Positions 1 through 8,380 of a stretch of DNA of 37,250 nucleotides are shown here, one piece after another. Every line of letters starts with the position of its first letter. The first letter of the stretch is position 1. The position numbers were made by a program, and so were the translations under genes. Under the pieces are notes generated by a model. That model did no database searches and was not told where the DNA came from. It was given only the letters and a program-made list of their open reading frames with translations. Source of the DNA: Nitrosomonas mobilis (lineage in GTDB: Bacteria; Pseudomonadota; Gammaproteobacteria; Burkholderiales; Nitrosomonadaceae); contig NZ_FMWO01000011.1 in NCBI RefSeq assembly GCF_900103035.1, positions 1 through 37,250 of the forward strand, in the 5' to 3' direction.

Positions 1-199
1 GAGAGGTATTGATGGTGATTCCGCGCGCGCGCTCTTCTGGCGCAGAATCTATCTGCGCATAGGATTTTATCTCTCCACCATATTTGTTCGTCAGCACCGT
101 CGTGATCGCAGCAGTAAGTGTCGTCTTGCCATGATCCACGTGTCCAATCGTCCCGACATTTACATGTGGTTTGCTTCGCTCAAATTTACTCTTAGCCAT
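1..199 (-). CDS. tuf: Translation elongation factor Tu, N-terminal part (cut by window edge)
   Basis: EF-Tu delivers aminoacyl-tRNA to the ribosome as a GTPase. The 66 visible residues begin [20 protein letters not shown] and continue through the P-loop [11 protein letters not shown] to the RGITI switch I motif, which is unmistakable EF-Tu. The start is the ATG at 197-199, preceded by a good AGGAAGG ribosome site. The rest of the gene lies to the left of the window. It follows tRNA-Tyr, tRNA-Gly and tRNA-Thr on the same strand, the same linkage as the E. coli tRNA-tufB operon, so it is probably read from the promoter at 674-702. No internal oddity is visible. Confidence 0.97.
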   Translation of the reverse strand, partial: MAKSKFERSKPHVNVGTIGHVDHGKTTLTAAITTVLTNKYGGEIKSYAQIDSAPEERARGITINTS

Positions 200-302
200 A
201 CTTTCCTTCCTCGTTTTAACACCACATCAACCAATTCAACCCCATACTCTTTTATTTTAGCTCGCCAATCCAAAACACACTGCGCGTACCAGAAAAAATA
301 CA

Positions 303-377
<75 letters not shown>

Positions 378-406
378 AAACTACTCTAATGCGTACGCCC
401 TTCTGA

Positions 407-480
407 TGGAGCGGGTGAAGGGAATCGAACCCTCATCGTAAGCTTGGAAGGCTTCTGCTCTACCATTGAGCTACACCCGC
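407..480 (-). tRNA. tRNA-Gly (anticodon TCC)
   Basis: The minus strand has acceptor arms GCGGGTG and CACCCGC, D arm GCTCAATGGTAGAGC, anticodon loop CTTCCAA (anticodon TCC), T loop GTTCGATTC and an encoded CCA at 407-409. It sits 29 bases upstream of tRNA-Thr in the same transcript. Confidence 0.97.
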
Positions 481-575
481 TCATGACTATTTTTTTGTGA
501 TTAAGCCACTAGCCTAGCCAACTTGCGCCCACAAACATAATGTAAACACTATATGCCAACATCAATATCATATTA

Positions 576-660
<85 letters not shown>

Positions 661-673
661 AAAATAGTCGAGC

Positions 674-702
674 ATTATCTATGTTTTGCAAACCCAAGTC
701 AA
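674..702 (-). promoter_or_regulatory. Sigma-70 promoter of the tRNA-Tyr-Gly-Thr-tuf operon
   Basis: On the minus strand TTGACT (697-702) and GATAAT (674-679) are separated by exactly 17 bases. The -10 box ends 13 bases before the first base of tRNA-Tyr, which fits a very short leader for a stable-RNA operon. This is the best consensus promoter in the window. Confidence 0.75.
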
Positions 703-904
703 TGATAAGTGAATTGCGCCGAGATAAACTATAGATTTGCCAAGCTAGTGTTAATGAATTTCAAACCAGATGGATATTCTGAATCGGAACCGGCGCTGAC
801 GCCTGGCTGAAGCGTAAAAAAGTTATTGCGCAAGGCGAGCACGATTAAGCACGAAACGTCATCTGATCAGAACAGCCAAACCAGACAACGATCTGAAGCT
901 ATAC

Positions 905-932
905 TTCAAGGCTTAATACCGTCAACTATACT
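905..932 (+). promoter_or_regulatory. Candidate nadA promoter
   Basis: TTCAAG (905-910) and a near-consensus TATACT (927-932) are separated by 16 bases, and the -10 box lies 36 bases upstream of the nadA ATG. The -35 match is only moderate, so this is a plausible assignment and not a firm one. Confidence 0.35.
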
Positions 933-968
933 GTATGAGTAACTTTACAAATTTAATCTGGATCGATT

Positions 969-2069
969 ATGCAAGCAAATGCTAAGGATTTTGAGAAATA
1001 TGAATTGCTGCAGGATGCAATATGCACAGAGCGCATCATTGCGGCCAAAAAAACGCTCGGTAAACGAGCCGTCATTTTGGCACACCATTATCAGCGTGCG
1101 GACGTTTATCGGCACGCTGATCTCACTGGCGACTCACTTAAGCTTTCTTTTCTAGCGGCGCAGACGGATGCCGATTATCTGGTATTTTGCGGAGTACATT
1201 TCATGGCCGAGGTAGCCGATATTTTATCCGGTCCTGAGCAGATATCGATTTTGCCAGATCTTTCAGCTGGCTGCTCCATGGCAGACATGGCAGACCTTGG
1301 CAAGGTCGAGCGCGCCTGGCGCGAGTTGGGAGAGGCGCTCGATCCCGATGAAATGGTCACGCCAGTGACTTATATCAACTCCAGCGCGAATCTCAAAGCT
1401 TTTTGCGGCGAACACGGCGGTATCGTTTGCACATCCAGCAATGCCGTTAAAATCCTGCAGTGGTCGTTTGGCCGCCGTGAAAAAGTGTTGTTTTTCCCGG
1501 ATCAGCACCTGGGGCGCTGGAGTGGCCACAAAATGGGATTGCTGATGGAAGAAATGTGTGTCTGGGACTTCGACCAGCCTATGGGCGGTCTGACACCCGA
1601 GCAGATCAAGAATGCCAGAATTCTGCTGTGGAAAGGCCATTGTTCCGTGCATCAGATGTTTCAGCCCCAGCATATTCTGCGCTTTCGCAATCAGTATCCG
1701 GACGGCCTGGTAATTTCCCACCCAGAATGCAGTTTCGAGGTGTGCAGCGCGTCCGATTATGTCGGTTCAACCGAATATATCATCAATACCATCAGGGACG
1801 CCAAGCCGGGTACTCGCTGGTTAGTTGGAACCGAACTGAATCTGGTCGGGCGTATTGCGGAAGAATTCAAGGCGAATGGAAAAATAATCCAGTTTATGTC
1901 TCCAATGGTCTGTATGTGTTCAACCATGGCGCGGATCGATCCGCAGCATCTGGCCTGGACGCTGGAAAACCTCGTGCAGAGGCAGATCGTCAATCAGATC
2001 AAAGTGCCCAAACGCGAGGCGAAACTGGCAAAACTGGCGCTAGAACGGATGCTGGATGTTTCGAAATAG
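969..2069 (+). CDS. nadA: Quinolinate synthase A
   Basis: NadA condenses iminoaspartate with dihydroxyacetone phosphate to quinolinate, the second step of de novo NAD synthesis, using an oxygen-sensitive 4Fe-4S cluster. The 366 residues align end to end with the family (E. coli about 347). Visible hallmarks are AHHYQRADVY near 38-47, GCSMADM with Cys102, WKGHCSVH with Cys225 and the C-terminal PMVCMCSTM with Cys315/317; the three sets of Cys supply the cluster ligands. The ATG at 969 has only a weak ribosome site (GGAT). It is the first gene of a run continuing into the EEP protein and clsB. The neighbouring steps nadB and nadC are not in the window. Confidence 0.96.
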   Translation: MQANAKDFEKYELLQDAICTERIIAAKKTLGKRAVILAHHYQRADVYRHADLTGDSLKLSFLAAQTDADYLVFCGVHFMAEVADILSGPEQISILPDLSAGCSMADMADLGKVERAWRELGEALDPDEMVTPVTYINSSANLKAFCGEHGGIVCTSSNAVKILQWSFGRREKVLFFPDQHLGRWSGHKMGLLMEEMCVWDFDQPMGGLTPEQIKNARILLWKGHCSVHQMFQPQHILRFRNQYPDGLVISHPECSFEVCSASDYVGSTEYIINTIRDAKPGTRWLVGTELNLVGRIAEEFKANGKIIQFMSPMVCMCSTMARIDPQHLAWTLENLVQRQIVNQIKVPKREAKLAKLALERMLDVSK

Positions 2070-2082
2070 ACCAACGGACTTT

Positions 2083-2847
2083 ATGTCACTCATGTCGAAT
2101 AAAACGCTGCACATCGCCACCTATAACATACACAAGGGTCTATCCTGCTTCAACCAGCGCGTGATATTGCACGAATTGCGCGATCGCTTGCGTGGCCTCG
2201 GCGTGGACATTATTTTTTTGCAGGAAGTCATTGGTGCGCATTCTCGGCTTGCCTTCCGCTTCCAGAATTGGCCAGAAATTTCCCAGTATGAGTTTCTGGC
2301 AGATTCCATCTGGCCAGATTACGCTTACGGCAGAAACGCCGTCTATGATCATGGCCATCACGGAAACGCCATTCTCAGTCGCTTTCCCATCTTGCGTTGG
2401 GAAAATGAAGACATTTCCGCTCATCGCTTTGAAAGCCGAGGACTGCTTCACTGCGAAATTGCCATTCCGGGATGGGAAGATACGCTGCACTGCATTTGCG
2501 TGCATCTAGGGCTATTCAGACGCGGGCAGGGGCAGCAGCTCCAGGCAATGGAGAAACGTATCCGGCAACTCGTACCCGCCAACGCTCCTCTCGTAGTGGC
2601 GGGCGATTTCAATGACTGGCGCGGTACAGCAAACCGACTACTGCCAGATCGCCTGCAACTCACCGAGGTTTTTCAGCACGCGCACGGCAAGAGTGCGCGC
2701 AGCTTTCCCTCTTTTCTACCATTGCTGCGCCTGGACAGAATATATATCCGCGGCTTTAATGTAAAACACGCGCGTGTTTTACAAAACCGCCTCTGGTCAG
2801 GTATCTCGGACCATACGGCATTGTCGGCCAACATTGAACGCCTATGA
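2083..2847 (+). CDS. Endonuclease/exonuclease/phosphatase family protein (YbhP-like)
   Basis: This belongs to the EEP superfamily of metal-dependent phosphoesterases (DNase I / AP endonuclease fold). Motifs in order are TYNIHKG near the start, the metal-binding Glu in IIFLQEV, YGRNAVYDHGHHGNAILS, VHLGL, VVAGDFNDW with the catalytic Asp-Asn pair, and the terminal SDHTAL with Asp-His. I prefer the ATG at 2083, 13 bases after the nadA stop; an in-frame ATG at 2056 lies inside nadA and one at 2092 is also possible. The stop overlaps the clsB start (ATGA). E. coli also pairs ybhP with clsB (ybhO), which suggests a role in phospholipid-related phosphodiester chemistry, but the substrate is unknown. 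Confidence 0.88.
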   Translation: MSLMSNKTLHIATYNIHKGLSCFNQRVILHELRDRLRGLGVDIIFLQEVIGAHSRLAFRFQNWPEISQYEFLADSIWPDYAYGRNAVYDHGHHGNAILSRFPILRWENEDISAHRFESRGLLHCEIAIPGWEDTLHCICVHLGLFRRGQGQQLQAMEKRIRQLVPANAPLVVAGDFNDWRGTANRLLPDRLQLTEVFQHAHGKSARSFPSFLPLLRLDRIYIRGFNVKHARVLQNRLWSGISDHTALSANIERL

Positions 2848-4013
2848 ATGTACCCGAGTTTGTTGAGGGCAATCAACTCAGATTGTTGCATACAGGTACC
2901 GAATACTTTCTAGCGTTGGAAAAAGCGATAGACCAGGCCACGCAAGAAATTTTTCTCGAAACCTATATTTTTCAGGATGATTGCGCTGGGCAGCGCATCG
3001 CTGCTGCACTGGTACGCGCAGCCGGACGTGGGGTAGCCGTACATGTACTGATCGACGGTTTTGGCTCGCAGTATTATCCTGAGGAGAACATTCGCAAGTT
3101 ATTGGAAAAAAGCGTACAGCTGCTGATCTACCGACAGGAAATATTCTCGCTCCGCCTGAAGCGCCAGCGGCTACGGAGATTGCACCGCAAACTGGCTATT
3201 ATGGATGCCAGCATCGCTTTTGTAGGTGGAATCAATATCATTGATGATTTTTCAGGGCCAGATATCACTTCGCCACAATTCGACTATGCAGTCGAAATTC
3301 GCGGACCTCTGCTACAATTTATTCACGCCGCCGCACGACACTTGTGGACACTGGTTGCCTGGGCCCACTTCAAAAAACGCTGGACAAATTATGCGCCGGT
3401 TATAGGGCAGCAGCGCCCTGCGGGCAGACAACGAGCCGCTTTCGTGATTCGGGACAATTTACGCAACCGGCGCAATATCGAGCACTGCTATCTACAGGCA
3501 ATCGAATCCGCCAATAGAGAAATTCTGATTGCAAATGCCTATTTTCTACCTGGTATCAATTTCCGCCATGCCCTGATAGAAGCAGCACGACGTGGTGTCC
3601 GGGTCGTGCTGCTGTTGCAGGGAAAAACAGAACATCTCGTTCAGCACCTTGCGACTCGCGCGTTGTATGGCAACCTGCTGGCGGCGGGAATTCACATCTA
3701 CGAATACCGACACGGCTATTTGCATGCCAAGGTTGCCGTAATCGACCAGTGCTGGGCTACGGTGGGTTCGTCCAACATCGATCCGCTCAGCCTGCTGTTG
3801 GCTCGTGAGGCCAATGTCATTATCGATGATCACGAATTTGCCCTGCAATTGCGCGACGGTCTACTGCAAGGTATGAAAAAATCGTACCCCGTATTACGCT
3901 ATAGTTGGAAAAAACGCTCAGGGCTAGCGCGTTTGATCAATTGGCTATGTTACTATTCTGTCAGGATTGTGCAGGGAATGCTGGGTTATGCGCACCAAGA
4001 GTACAAACTCTAA
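2844..4013 (+). CDS. clsB: Cardiolipin synthase B (phospholipase D family)
   Basis: It makes cardiolipin or related phosphatidyl products by transphosphatidylation at the inner membrane. Two HKD motifs are clear: LHRKLAIMD (His114, Lys116, Asp121) followed by GGINIIDDF, and LHAKVAVID (His294, Lys296, Asp301) followed by GSSNIDPLSL. Length is 389 residues (E. coli ClsB 413). There are no N-terminal membrane spans, as in ClsB and unlike ClsA. The ATG overlaps the stop of the EEP gene, so the two are translationally coupled. The tail is basic and hydrophobic (KKRSGLARLINWLCYYSVRIV), a plausible membrane contact. Confidence 0.92.
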   Translation: MNVPEFVEGNQLRLLHTGTEYFLALEKAIDQATQEIFLETYIFQDDCAGQRIAAALVRAAGRGVAVHVLIDGFGSQYYPEENIRKLLEKSVQLLIYRQEIFSLRLKRQRLRRLHRKLAIMDASIAFVGGINIIDDFSGPDITSPQFDYAVEIRGPLLQFIHAAARHLWTLVAWAHFKKRWTNYAPVIGQQRPAGRQRAAFVIRDNLRNRRNIEHCYLQAIESANREILIANAYFLPGINFRHALIEAARRGVRVVLLLQGKTEHLVQHLATRALYGNLLAAGIHIYEYRHGYLHAKVAVIDQCWATVGSSNIDPLSLLLAREANVIIDDHEFALQLRDGLLQGMKKSYPVLRYSWKKRSGLARLINWLCYYSVRIVQGMLGYAHQEYKL

Positions 4014-4034
4014 TGACCTTTTCTTGATTTCGTT

Positions 4035-4063
4035 TAAAAATAAACCCTTACCACGTGTATAAT
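4035..4063 (+). promoter_or_regulatory. Candidate pcnB operon promoter
   Basis: A perfect TATAAT at 4058-4063 lies in the short clsB-pcnB gap. The hexamer 17 bases upstream (TAAAAA, 4035-4040) is a poor -35 match, so the call rests on the -10 box and on its position 78 bases before the pcnB start. Confidence 0.4.
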
Positions 4064-4141
4064 CATTCAACTCAACCAGCTCTACTTCTAATACATTCAA
4101 GCTACTGAAGAAGAAAGATCACTTTGTAAAATCCTCAAGGC

Positions 4142-5512
4142 ATGATTCGTAAATTTCTGCGCCGTATTTTTTCTTCAGATACTGACACGCCCTCCTCCCG
4201 AAAAAATTTTCGTGCCATTGCGTTTGCTGAGCACTGCATCTCCCGCGACCATATCAGCCGCAGTTCGCTGCGGGTAGCGCAAACATTGCAGCAGGCAGGA
4301 TTTTCTGCCTATATCGTTGGAGGGGCGGTACGCGACCTGTTGCTTGGGTTAAAACCCAAGGATTATGATATTGCAACTAACGCCACTCCAGAAGAAGTAC
4401 GTGGATTATTCCGTCGCTCCCGCATCATCGGTCGCCGCTTCCGCTTGGTTCACGTTATCAGCCGTAATGAGACTGTGGAAGTTTCGACTTTCCGTGGTAA
4501 TACTGGTCATGATCTTCCCCAGTCATGCCCCGCGGGCACTCAAACTGATGCTGACGGAAGATTACTCCATGACAATATTTTCGGTAGTCAGGAAGAAGAT
4601 GTCTTGCGGCGCGACTTTACTATCAACGCCCTTTTTTATGACCCAACAACTGAGGAAATCATAGATTATCTTCATGGTTTCGAGGACGTCAGAGCAAAAC
4701 GCCTGTCAGTTATCGGCAATCCGGAACAACGTTTCCGTGAAGACCCAGTACGGATGTTGCGAGCAGTGCGCCTTGCTTCCAAGCTGAGCATCCAGATCGA
4801 TGATCGCACCGCCGCCCCCATCGGAGATCTGGCGCCATTGTTGAGAAATGTACCACCTGCGCGTTTATTTGACGAAATGCTGAAATTGCTGTTCTCAGGC
4901 CACGCACTTACGGGTGTGCTTGATTTACGTACACGCGGCCTTCACCACGGACTGCTACCGATGCTTGATGTCGTGCTGGAGCAGCCATTGGGGGAGCGTT
5001 TCATTACCTTGACACTGAAAAATACCGACGAACGTGTCCGGCAAGATCAACCGGTCGCGGTAGGTTTTCTTTTTGCCGCATTGTTATGGCATGAAGTTTT
5101 GGCCGCTTGGCAAGTGCGGGTCAATGCTGGCGAACCTTCAATTCCCGCATTGCATCAGGCAATGGCAGAAATCCTGTCTGCGCAGCGTACTCGACTGGCG
5201 ATTCCTCGTCGCCATGACAGCATGATCTGCGCCATCTGGTCAATGCAACCACGATTTTACGCACGCGCCGGACGAAAGCCATTCCGCTTGCTGGAACAGC
5301 CCTATTTTCGGGCTGCTTACGATTTCATGCTGTTACGCTGTGAGAGCGGCGAAATCGAGCCAGAAATCGCACAATGGTGGCAAGCATTCAAGAATGCTGA
5401 TCAAGCTACCCGAGAGAGTATGCTGGACGCGGAAACCATCCCTAAACGACGCAGAAAAAGTCGCAGCCGACGTAAAGATGTCGCAAACGAAAAAACAATT
5501 ATTTCCCAGTAA
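4142..5512 (+). CDS. pcnB: Poly(A) polymerase I
   Basis: PcnB adds 3' poly(A) tails that mark RNA for decay. The protein shows the class II nucleotidyltransferase core: IVGGAVRDLLLG near 60, the metal-binding DYDIATNATPEEV, and RRDFTINALFYD, followed by the RNA-binding domain with EDPVRMLRAVRLA. The very basic tail (KRRRKSRSRRK) is typical of PcnB and separates it from tRNA CCA-adding enzymes. Length 456 (E. coli about 465). The ATG at 4142 has no well spaced ribosome site. It leads the pcnB-folK-kinase-panB-panC run, an arrangement I associate with betaproteobacteria. Confidence 0.94.
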   Translation: MIRKFLRRIFSSDTDTPSSRKNFRAIAFAEHCISRDHISRSSLRVAQTLQQAGFSAYIVGGAVRDLLLGLKPKDYDIATNATPEEVRGLFRRSRIIGRRFRLVHVISRNETVEVSTFRGNTGHDLPQSCPAGTQTDADGRLLHDNIFGSQEEDVLRRDFTINALFYDPTTEEIIDYLHGFEDVRAKRLSVIGNPEQRFREDPVRMLRAVRLASKLSIQIDDRTAAPIGDLAPLLRNVPPARLFDEMLKLLFSGHALTGVLDLRTRGLHHGLLPMLDVVLEQPLGERFITLTLKNTDERVRQDQPVAVGFLFAALLWHEVLAAWQVRVNAGEPSIPALHQAMAEILSAQRTRLAIPRRHDSMICAIWSMQPRFYARAGRKPFRLLEQPYFRAAYDFMLLRCESGEIEPEIAQWWQAFKNADQATRESMLDAETIPKRRRKSRSRRKDVANEKTIISQ

Positions 5513-5516
5513 ATTC

Positions 5517-6029
5517 ATGTCGGGCACAATGCTACCAGAAGCTGCCACACAAGTTTTCATCGCGCTCGGCAGCAACCTTGACGATCCATCCGCACAAGTC
5601 GAGCGAGGCATGCAAATGCTGAATACTCTTGAATACACGAAAATTATGAAGCGATCGTCACTCTACTGCAGCGCTCCCATCGGCAGGACCGACCAGCCGG
5701 ATTTCATCAATGCTGTCGTGCAGGTGGAAACGCGCCTCACGCCACATGCCCTCCTGACAAGCCTGCTGGCAATCGAACAGACTTGTGGTCGCGTGCGCAC
5801 TTACCGTAACGCACCTCGCACTCTCGATCTGGATATTTTGTTATTTGAGGATCTACAATGTAGTGATGCAGACTTGGTTCTGCCGCATCCGCGCATGCAC
5901 GAGCGCGCTTTCGTACTTCAGCCTTTACTGGAAATTGCCAATGCGTGCCACATTCCCGGGCAGGGCAACGTTGCAGACTGCCTGACTACTTGCGTACATC
6001 AATCCTTGGAGCGTATCCCCCCGTCATGA
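5517..6029 (+). CDS. folK: 2-amino-4-hydroxy-6-hydroxymethyldihydropteridine pyrophosphokinase
   Basis: FolK transfers pyrophosphate from ATP to hydroxymethyldihydropterin in folate synthesis. The fold starts at VFIALGSNLDDP, and the HPPK signature RTYRNAPRTLDLDILLFED with its metal-binding Asp pair is followed by LPHPRMHERAFVLQPL. Family members begin just before the IALGSN strand, so I chose the ATG at 5517, four bases after the pcnB stop, giving 170 residues (E. coli 159). ATG 5529 is an alternative. The open frame reaches much further upstream, but that part overlaps pcnB and is not family-like. The stop overlaps the next start (ATGA). Confidence 0.93.
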   Translation: MSGTMLPEAATQVFIALGSNLDDPSAQVERGMQMLNTLEYTKIMKRSSLYCSAPIGRTDQPDFINAVVQVETRLTPHALLTSLLAIEQTCGRVRTYRNAPRTLDLDILLFEDLQCSDADLVLPHPRMHERAFVLQPLLEIANACHIPGQGNVADCLTTCVHQSLERIPPS

Positions 6030-6667
6030 ATCTTAAGCATTACCGCTACATTGTCATCGAAGGCGCCATCGGTACCGGCAAAACCAGTCTGGCCCGTAAT
6101 ATTGCCAATCGGCTCAATTGCGCTACGCTGCTCGAGCAGCCCCAAACCAATCCTTTTCTGCAGAATTTCTACAGTGACATGCCTCGTCATGGGCTTTCTA
6201 CACAATTATATTTTCTGTTTCAGCGTCTCGAACAGCTCGATACCATCCAGTTGCAACAGGAAAAGAGACATGCCATCGTCAGTGATTTTTTGTTCGACAA
6301 GGATCAGATATTTGCCGAAGTCACACTGGGCGAGACCGAGCGCGAGCTTTACCAGAAGATCCGGCAGCGCCTCGATCTTGACCTGCCCATACCCGATCTG
6401 GTGATTTACCTGCAAGCCACCCCGGAAATTCTGCTTAAGCGCATCAAACAACGCGGCCTCCCGATGGAAAAAGGGTTATCTGAAGATTACTTGTGGCGAC
6501 TAACCGAACGTTATCTACGTTTCTTTCATGTCTATGACCAAGCGCCAGTGATGATCATCAACAGTGAACATCTTGATTTTGCCCATCGTGAGGCTGATCT
6601 CGATCTGCTGCTCACCCGTATCGAACAGATGCGCAGTGCTCGCGAATATTTCAATATTAATGAGTGA
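6026..6667 (+). CDS. Deoxynucleoside kinase (deoxyadenosine/deoxyguanosine kinase type)
   Basis: This P-loop kinase phosphorylates deoxynucleosides for salvage. The 213 residues show IEGAIGTGKTSLA (Walker A) near the N terminus, LLEQPQTNPFL, the substrate-binding SDFLFDKDQIFA, and the LID RIKQRG. The start at 6026 overlaps the folK stop by four bases; a longer frame back to 5945 would run inside folK and add nothing family-like. A dNK-type gene between folK and panB is a familiar betaproteobacterial arrangement. Which base it prefers cannot be told from the sequence. Confidence 0.88.
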   Translation: MNLKHYRYIVIEGAIGTGKTSLARNIANRLNCATLLEQPQTNPFLQNFYSDMPRHGLSTQLYFLFQRLEQLDTIQLQQEKRHAIVSDFLFDKDQIFAEVTLGETERELYQKIRQRLDLDLPIPDLVIYLQATPEILLKRIKQRGLPMEKGLSEDYLWRLTERYLRFFHVYDQAPVMIINSEHLDFAHREADLDLLLTRIEQMRSAREYFNINE

Positions 6668-7484
6668 CATCGCCATGGAGGAAGCAAGCAACAAACGTCG
6701 CACCCGCGAGCACCTTCAACAGAAATATCAATCTGGCGAAAAAATAGCCGTACTGACTTGCTACGATGCAACCTTTGCAAACGTACTGGAAAAAGCTGGT
6801 ATCGATATCCTACTGGTTGGTGACTCACTTGGTAACGTCATTCAAGGCAAGCCCGATACCCTGTCGGTCTCGCTCGAAGACATGCTCTACCACACGACAT
6901 GTGTGGCGCGCAGCACCCACAAAGCATTCATCATTGCCGACATGCCTTTTGGCACGTTCCAGGTATCTCCTCAGGAGACTTTCACGCATGCGGCACGCCT
7001 GCTCGCGGCTGGCGCACAAATGGTCAAGATTGAAGGAGGACGCCACATGGCGGAGACGGTCGATTTTCTTACCAATCGTGGTATTCCAGTATGCGCTCAC
7101 ATCGGCCTGACACCGCAGTCTCTACATCAACTAGGGGGCTATAAGCTACAGGGGAAAAAAACGGAAGATGCGCAACGCCTGCGTGAGGATGCCATGGCTC
7201 TGCAGGAAGCGGGGACTGCCATGCTGGTAATGGAGATGATGCCCGCCACTCTTGCTGGCGAAATTACCCAACGGCTCTCCATTCCAACCATCGGTATTGG
7301 CGCCGGATCAATCTGTAGCGGACAGGTTTTGGTATTGCATGACATGCTCGGCATCTACCCGGGCAAACCGCCACGCTTCGTCAGAAATTTTTTGCAGGAT
7401 ACAAATTCCATCCACTCAGCAGTTGAAGCTTATGTTCAGGCAGTCAGATCAGGAATGTTTCCTGCGAACGAGCACGCCTTCTAG
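6660..7484 (+). CDS. panB: 3-methyl-2-oxobutanoate hydroxymethyltransferase
   Basis: PanB makes ketopantoate from alpha-ketoisovalerate and methylene-tetrahydrofolate, the first step of pantothenate synthesis. Visible family blocks are LTCYDATFA, VGDSLGNVIQG with the Mg-binding Asp, ADMPFGTFQ, MVKIEGG, HIGLTPQS, MEMMPATLAGEIT and IGIGAGSICSGQVLVLHDMLG. The start at 6660 overlaps the kinase stop by 8 bases and gives 274 residues (E. coli 264); ATG 6675 is an alternative. It is followed after 18 bases by panC, so two consecutive enzymes of the pathway are made together. Confidence 0.96.
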   Translation: MSDIAMEEASNKRRTREHLQQKYQSGEKIAVLTCYDATFANVLEKAGIDILLVGDSLGNVIQGKPDTLSVSLEDMLYHTTCVARSTHKAFIIADMPFGTFQVSPQETFTHAARLLAAGAQMVKIEGGRHMAETVDFLTNRGIPVCAHIGLTPQSLHQLGGYKLQGKKTEDAQRLREDAMALQEAGTAMLVMEMMPATLAGEITQRLSIPTIGIGAGSICSGQVLVLHDMLGIYPGKPPRFVRNFLQDTNSIHSAVEAYVQAVRSGMFPANEHAF

Positions 7485-7502
7485 CGACAAAAAAGATACC
7501 CA

Positions 7503-8345
7503 ATGGAAATCATTACCTCGATAACTACCCTACGGGCGCGGCTGCAGGCTGAAACATCGATTGCACTGGTACCTACCATGGGCAATCTTCATGCCGGGCA
7601 TCTGTCGCTGGTACGATTGGCTCAGCAACACACAACCTGCACGGTCGTCAGTATTTTTGTCAACCGCCTACAATTTCTACCCCATGAAGATTTTGACCGC
7701 TATCCGCGTACTGCGGTAGAAGATTGTCAGCTGCTAAAGGAAATGGATGTGAACATTGTTTTCATGCCGGATGAAAAAACTCTCTACCCCGTTCCGCAGG
7801 AGTTCCGCCTGACATTACCTGCTATGGCGGACACTCTCGAAGGAGCTTTTCGACCCGGTTTTTTCAATGGCGTCATGACCGTGGTACTCAAGCTATTTAA
7901 TATTACGCAGCCACAGGTGGCGATTTTTGGTAAAAAAGATTATCAGCAGCTACAGTTGGTTCGTCAGATGGTCGAACAGCTGAATCTGCCAATTGAAATC
8001 ATTGCAGGCGACACTATCAGGGCCGAGGACGGCCTCGCGCTCAGCTCACGCAATCGATACCTGGATGCCGCTGAACGACAGGAGGCAAGCCGTCTCGCTG
8101 CTGTCCTCGCGCAGATCAAGAACAATATTGCCAGCGGAGAACGAAACTTCGGTAAACTGCGGCAGCAAGCATCACAAACACTTGCTGCACACGGCTGGCA
8201 AAGCAACTATATTGCGATCTGCAACCAGCAAACCCTGTCACCGGCAATTCCCGATGATGGGCATCTGGCTATCCTGGGTGCGGCCAGACTTGGTCAGACC
8301 AGACTGATAGATAATATTGAATTCAGTATGCCAGCAGCCGAATAA
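7503..8345 (+). CDS. panC: Pantothenate synthetase
   Basis: PanC joins pantoate and beta-alanine at the expense of ATP. The 280 residues (E. coli 283) carry [16 protein letters not shown] with the HIGH-like nucleotide motif, [28 protein letters not shown] and the KMSKS-like SSRNRYL. One deviation is FVNRLQF where most relatives have FVNPxQF, replacing the usual proline. It is the last gene of its run and converges with glgP. The spacer 8346-8380 contains AACTGG and CCAGTT arms but no T-run, so no clear terminator. panD is not in the window. Confidence 0.95.
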   Translation: MEIITSITTLRARLQAETSIALVPTMGNLHAGHLSLVRLAQQHTTCTVVSIFVNRLQFLPHEDFDRYPRTAVEDCQLLKEMDVNIVFMPDEKTLYPVPQEFRLTLPAMADTLEGAFRPGFFNGVMTVVLKLFNITQPQVAIFGKKDYQQLQLVRQMVEQLNLPIEIIAGDTIRAEDGLALSSRNRYLDAAERQEASRLAAVLAQIKNNIASGERNFGKLRQQASQTLAAHGWQSNYIAICNQQTLSPAIPDDGHLAILGAARLGQTRLIDNIEFSMPAAE

Positions 8346-8380
8346 AGCAAACATTAACAACTGGCTGTAACATTACCAGT

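Larger units (their letters stand above)
661..968. other. Intergenic region between the tRNA operon and nadA
   Basis: These 308 bases separate two divergent transcripts. They hold the tRNA promoter near 674-702 and a weak candidate nadA promoter near 905-932. A plus-strand stretch at 783-848 reads as a protein-like tail (GTGADAWLKRKK... ending GEHD and a TAA stop) but has no start codon, so it may be a relic. I see no complete gene or RNA here. Confidence 0.5.

Noticed and set aside
1556..2164. Plus-strand open frame of 202 codons across nadA
   Set aside because: It is an alternate frame of nadA and the start of the next gene, with low-complexity Arg/Ser-rich composition and no family motif.
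8353..8380. Possible bidirectional terminator between panC and glgP
   Set aside because: AACTGG/CCAGTT arms are short, the loop is 11 bases and neither strand has a T-run after the stem.
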